A stretch of DNA of 64,000 bases from contig WHVY01000008.1 of the NCBI GenBank assembly GCA_022266195.1, forward strand, positions 1,302,001 through 1,366,000, given 5' to 3'. The notes beneath the pieces are model-generated. The model saw only the letters and a program-made list of their open reading frames with translations, had not been told where the DNA came from and ran no database searches. The stretch comes from Tetranychus cinnabarinus. Lineage: Eukaryota; Arthropoda; Arachnida; Trombidiformes; Tetranychidae. Made by a program: the position numbers and the translations under genes. Shown piece after piece: positions 61,261 to 64,000 of this stretch. Positions within the stretch are counted from its first letter, which is position 1. Each line of letters opens with the position of its first letter.

Positions 61261-62384
61261 TGATATATTGTCACGCGTCAATTTAAATAAAAGATAAATC
61301 AAGACTTACGCAGAAAATAAATCTTTATTCTTGAGAGGTTTTAAAGGAGTTTTTTGTTACCATATTTTGTGAAGTTTGATGAGTTAAGTCTGAACTTTGT
61401 TCAACTGCTTTACAATGAGCTTTAATTTGATGCTAAACATGATAAGATTAGATTGTTTGATTAGGTTGTTTTAAGGTATCTTTAAGATCAAAATTATCTC
61501 AAAATTGCAGTGAATTTTTTCATCATTTTGGTCAATTTTTCCAATCTTTTCGAACTAATTACAAAAATTAACTCAAACGACACAAAGATCGTCAGATTTC
61601 CCGTTAAATCGTTTGCTCGAATAGTTTTGAATGCTTATCACTTTTCCACATTCAACAGCGGAACTTGAATTAAATAAAATTTCATAAATTCGGCACCAAA
61701 TTTGCATAAGTTGTTTGCGTTAAAGATTGAACAAACTAAAATGATTACATTAAGCATAAAAAGAGCTTCAAAGCAATGTAGTCAGAGCTGATGTAAAGCA
61801 TGACTTGATGGGGAAGTAATTTTTTGACTACAAAGGTATCCTTTGAGTGAAAAATGGATAAACCTCTATATGAAAATCTCATGTTTTCACATAATTTATT
61901 CTTCGCAGTTTGTTGAATCTGTTCACTCAATATACTGTCAAAAAAGAGCTAGCAAAGAGCTGCAAAACAGAGTTTCACGATGTAAGATTAAGTCAATCGA
62001 CTTCGAGAATTTTAACAAAAACTTATGTTTGCGATACTCTATGTTAGACTAATAATTCCTATTGTCTTACTGAAATTTGTATCACTTCTGTTGATTGTTG
62101 GTATCATGTTAATATATCTTTAGACAGTTTGCTCTATTTGCTTATATATCAAGCCAAGAAAATACCATGTTCGTCAGTCGACAGTTGACTCTCAAATTTC
62201 CATAAATTTACTTGTTGACCATTCAGTTTGTTTATTTTAATTTAAATAGCAGCTCGTCATACATCATTAGAAAGCTTATTTAAAGCTCTTCAAAACAATA
62301 GATTGCGTGAAATTGTCGTGAAATTTTCACGATTTTGTGAAAATAGTGAAAATTCCACAACTCAGCATCACTAAATGTTACTTC
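61261..62384. other. AT-rich interval, no gene
   Basis: Short open frames on both strands near 61745-62052 overlap each other and show no domain. Confidence 0.4.
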
Positions 62385-62605
62385 ATGTTGCTCGGTATTT
62401 CCATTATCATTGCACTTAGAGGTAAGTTAGAGCTACATTTTGGTACTACTTGGTGTTAATTGACTCTGACTTTTTATTGTTTTAACCGATTTCAGGAACA
62501 ATTCTAGATCAAATCAAGCAAAAAAATCTCGAAAATTTTTTTGATAAAAATTGCCACAAACGTGATTTGAACCAAAAGAACAATAAATCTTTGCAAGTGC
62601 CTTAA
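62385..62605 (+). CDS. Candidate 48-residue secreted peptide
   Basis: Exon 1 at 62385-62421 encodes a short hydrophobic leader (MLLGISIIIALRG) and ends AGAG|GTAAGT. A 74-bp intron ends TTTCAG at 62495. Exon 2 at 62496-62605 encodes TILDQIKQKNLENFFDKNC to a TAA. Splice motifs, intron length and phase are all in line with neighbouring genes, and the exon 1 layout resembles that of the MAM/LDLa gene. The peptide is too short to confirm by domain, and it lies in decayed DNA. It may equally be a relic exon pair. Confidence 0.3.
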
Positions 62606-62729
62606 CCCTTGCGCCACCGGGTCGTCTGGTCGATTGTGCTCTATCTTTAATTTGAATTTAACATCGTTAAAAATAGTTAATTGTTATTTATTTTGATATT
62701 GATATTTAAATAGATAAGAACACGAGGAA

Positions 62730-63105
62730 TCTAAACATATACATGTATATGTAACATTCAAACATTAAGTGTTTAAATTGAGAAAGAGAAATGGTCGAAA
62801 TTATTCTCCTCTTTCTTTATTCTGTCTATTTCCCTGTCTTTTTTCTGATTATTAACAATGGTCAGAAGGGCAAAACTAACTCTTCATTTTAAATAAAGGA
62901 TTATTGAGTGGAGTTGCAATTTAGTCTCCAAAGTGGTAACATGAAATGACTGGAACTAGTGCTTCGCCATGGAAACGCTCTAACCATTGGAAATAGTATT
63001 TATTTAATTATTAGTTTAACTAAATTCAGTTAATTCAATAGGAATAATGTCCGCTATATGATTATTATTAATAAATATTATTAAATGGCTTTAAAATGTT
63101 ACAAG
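62730..63105 (+). repeat. Dispersed repeat, copy 2
   Basis: Partner of 52110-52480 in opposite orientation. Landmarks: CTCCTCTTTCTTTATTCTGT, AACAATGGTCAGAAGG, GTCTCCAAAGTGGTAAC, ATTATTAGTTTAACTAAATT, TTATTATTAATAAATA. Confidence 0.7.
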
Positions 63106-63224
63106 TCGACAGAATGAATCCTGGGCGAGTTTACCTACGGATCATCCATTCAATATTAATTAATATTGAAATTATTTTACCAATTTTGGTAATGAAAATG
63201 AATGTAAATGACACTTCGTCAATG

Positions 63225-63355
63225 GGACCTAGTGCTTGGACGTAGTATTTATTCAATTATTAGTTTAACTAAATTTAGTTAATTCAATGGGATATTGTCC
63301 GCTAAATTATTATTATTAATAAATAGTATTAAAAGTCCTTAAAATGTTACATATA
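63225..63355 (+). repeat. Dispersed repeat, partial copy 3
   Basis: Repeats the right half of copy 2 in the same orientation (CTAGTGCTTGGACGTAGTAT, TTATTAGTTTAACTAAATTT, TTATTATTAATAAATAGTAT, TTAAAATGTTACA). Two direct copies within 400 bp indicate tandem insertion or local duplication. Confidence 0.7.
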
Positions 63356-63453
63356 AATTGTTATAATTTAGTCTAAAATTATTTTGATAGAAGTGATTGA
63401 AAAAATTGACCTTTCAACTCATCATAACCCACGTGTTATCAAGCTCTTCCAAC

Positions 63454-64000
63454 ATGGAAGACATGATGAAGTTGGTGAAGGCTAGAACAACTACTCAGTT
63501 GGATCGTATGTTGGAGGCTAAAAACCGATTACCAGTTGCTTTTTTACTCAATTTGGCTTGAAATTGGTAAAGAGGGAAGTTATGTCCTTGACTCTAAATC
63601 CATGCTGGTCAAAGTTGCGTCATCCGTCTGTAGCTATGCGAAGGCCGAGTTAAAGAAGCAACCAGATGTTAATCAAATGGTTGACGATTTAACTAAAGCA
63701 TTGGAACAAAAGATTGAAAAGATAAGCGTGATTACCAATAAAAAAGTTACGCTGCAATGGTAAAACATACAACAACTGCTGCTAGACCATTGAAAGCCAA
63801 GCAAGAAAAAAAGAAACCACCATTTTTGTAAAGGAGGAAGATAAAGACAACAAGTTCATTAATGGAGAAAATGTTCATGATAAACTCACAAGAGTACTTA
63901 AAAAACACCCAGACATAACCATCCGAACGATCATCAAACCAACAAGCACCATCGTTAAAGGTGAAAGTGAAAAAGCTGTTCAAGCTCTGAGTGATAAAAT
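63454..64000 (+). pseudogene. Frame-broken coding fragment, unassigned (cut by window edge)
   Basis: A start at 63454 reads MEDMMKLVKARTTTQLDRML then EAKNRLPVAF, hits a T-run and stops. One base over, the frame continues FYSIWLEIGKEGSYVLDSKS with KAELKKQPDVNQMVDDLTKA. After another shift near 63760, Lys-rich sequence runs to the edge (KEEDKDNKFINGENVHDKL, TIRTIIKPTSTIVKGESEKA). Three linked frames suggest one decayed protein of more than 180 residues. Charge and location among mobile DNA fit a retroelement gag-like protein, but I see no zinc knuckle, so this is a guess. Confidence 0.4.

Larger units (their letters stand above)
62606..63400. other. Repeat-filled interval
   Basis: Holds two direct copies of the dispersed repeat. 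Nothing gene-like outside them. Confidence 0.5.

Noticed and set aside
1..64000. CRISPR array, operon, riboswitch or phage features
   Set aside because: The spliced genes and the protein families are animal. No regularly spaced direct repeats or ribosome binding sites are present.

Overview
This window is eukaryotic nuclear DNA from a compact, AT-rich animal genome. Genes are intron-poor, most introns are 55-100 bp with GT-AG ends, and single-copy housekeeping orthologues (leucyl-tRNA synthetase, UCHL5, TBL1, SLC35F6, an NSP/BCAR3-type SH2 protein) sit beside arthropod-type secreted or detoxification genes (CYP3-clan P450, trypsin-like protease, DM9-repeat protein, MAM/LDLa protein). I infer an acariform mite, most likely spider-mite-like. 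No marker proves the species. Intron boundaries were read by eye from splice motifs, phase and homology to remembered family members.

Layout. 1-3.4 kb: SLC35F6 (minus, running off the left edge) with a Tc1/mariner-like MITE in its intron. 3.4-13 kb: gene-poor, dominated at 6.4-12.5 kb by an array of diverged palindromic repeats. 13-15.3 kb: BCAR3/NSP gene (plus) with a 5'UTR intron and a uORF. 16.3-17.7 kb: UCHL5 (minus). 20.5-25.0 kb: two TBL1/ebi paralogues, head to head across a 421-bp shared promoter region; one is canonical and one is strongly diverged in its WD40 propeller. A foldback element follows at 25.1-25.3 kb. 26.7-29.9 kb: CYP3-clan cytochrome P450 (plus). 30.2-35.5 kb: cytosolic leucyl-tRNA synthetase (minus), whose last intron contains an intact trypsin-like gene on the opposite strand.

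36-44 kb: a secreted protein gene of unknown family, with a truncated duplicate of its 3' end upstream, then a 3.7-kb gene-poor stretch, then a four-exon cysteine-rich secreted protein. 44.9-49.7 kb: large MAM + LDL-receptor class A protein (minus) whose reading frame breaks at about 46.35 kb; the break could be a 55-nt intron or a frameshift. 51.3-52.0 kb: membrane-anchored DM9-repeat protein. 53.6-57.0 kb: large receptor-like protein with Apple/PAN-like cysteine modules and a C-terminal membrane span. 57-64 kb: decayed, mobile-element-rich DNA with a frame-broken Ulp1/SENP-type peptidase, inverted-repeat elements, three copies of a dispersed repeat, a possible small secreted-peptide gene and a frame-broken coding fragment at the right edge.

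The genes do not form one pathway. The window mixes housekeeping genes with rapidly evolving secreted or environment-facing genes, separated by repeat-rich DNA.
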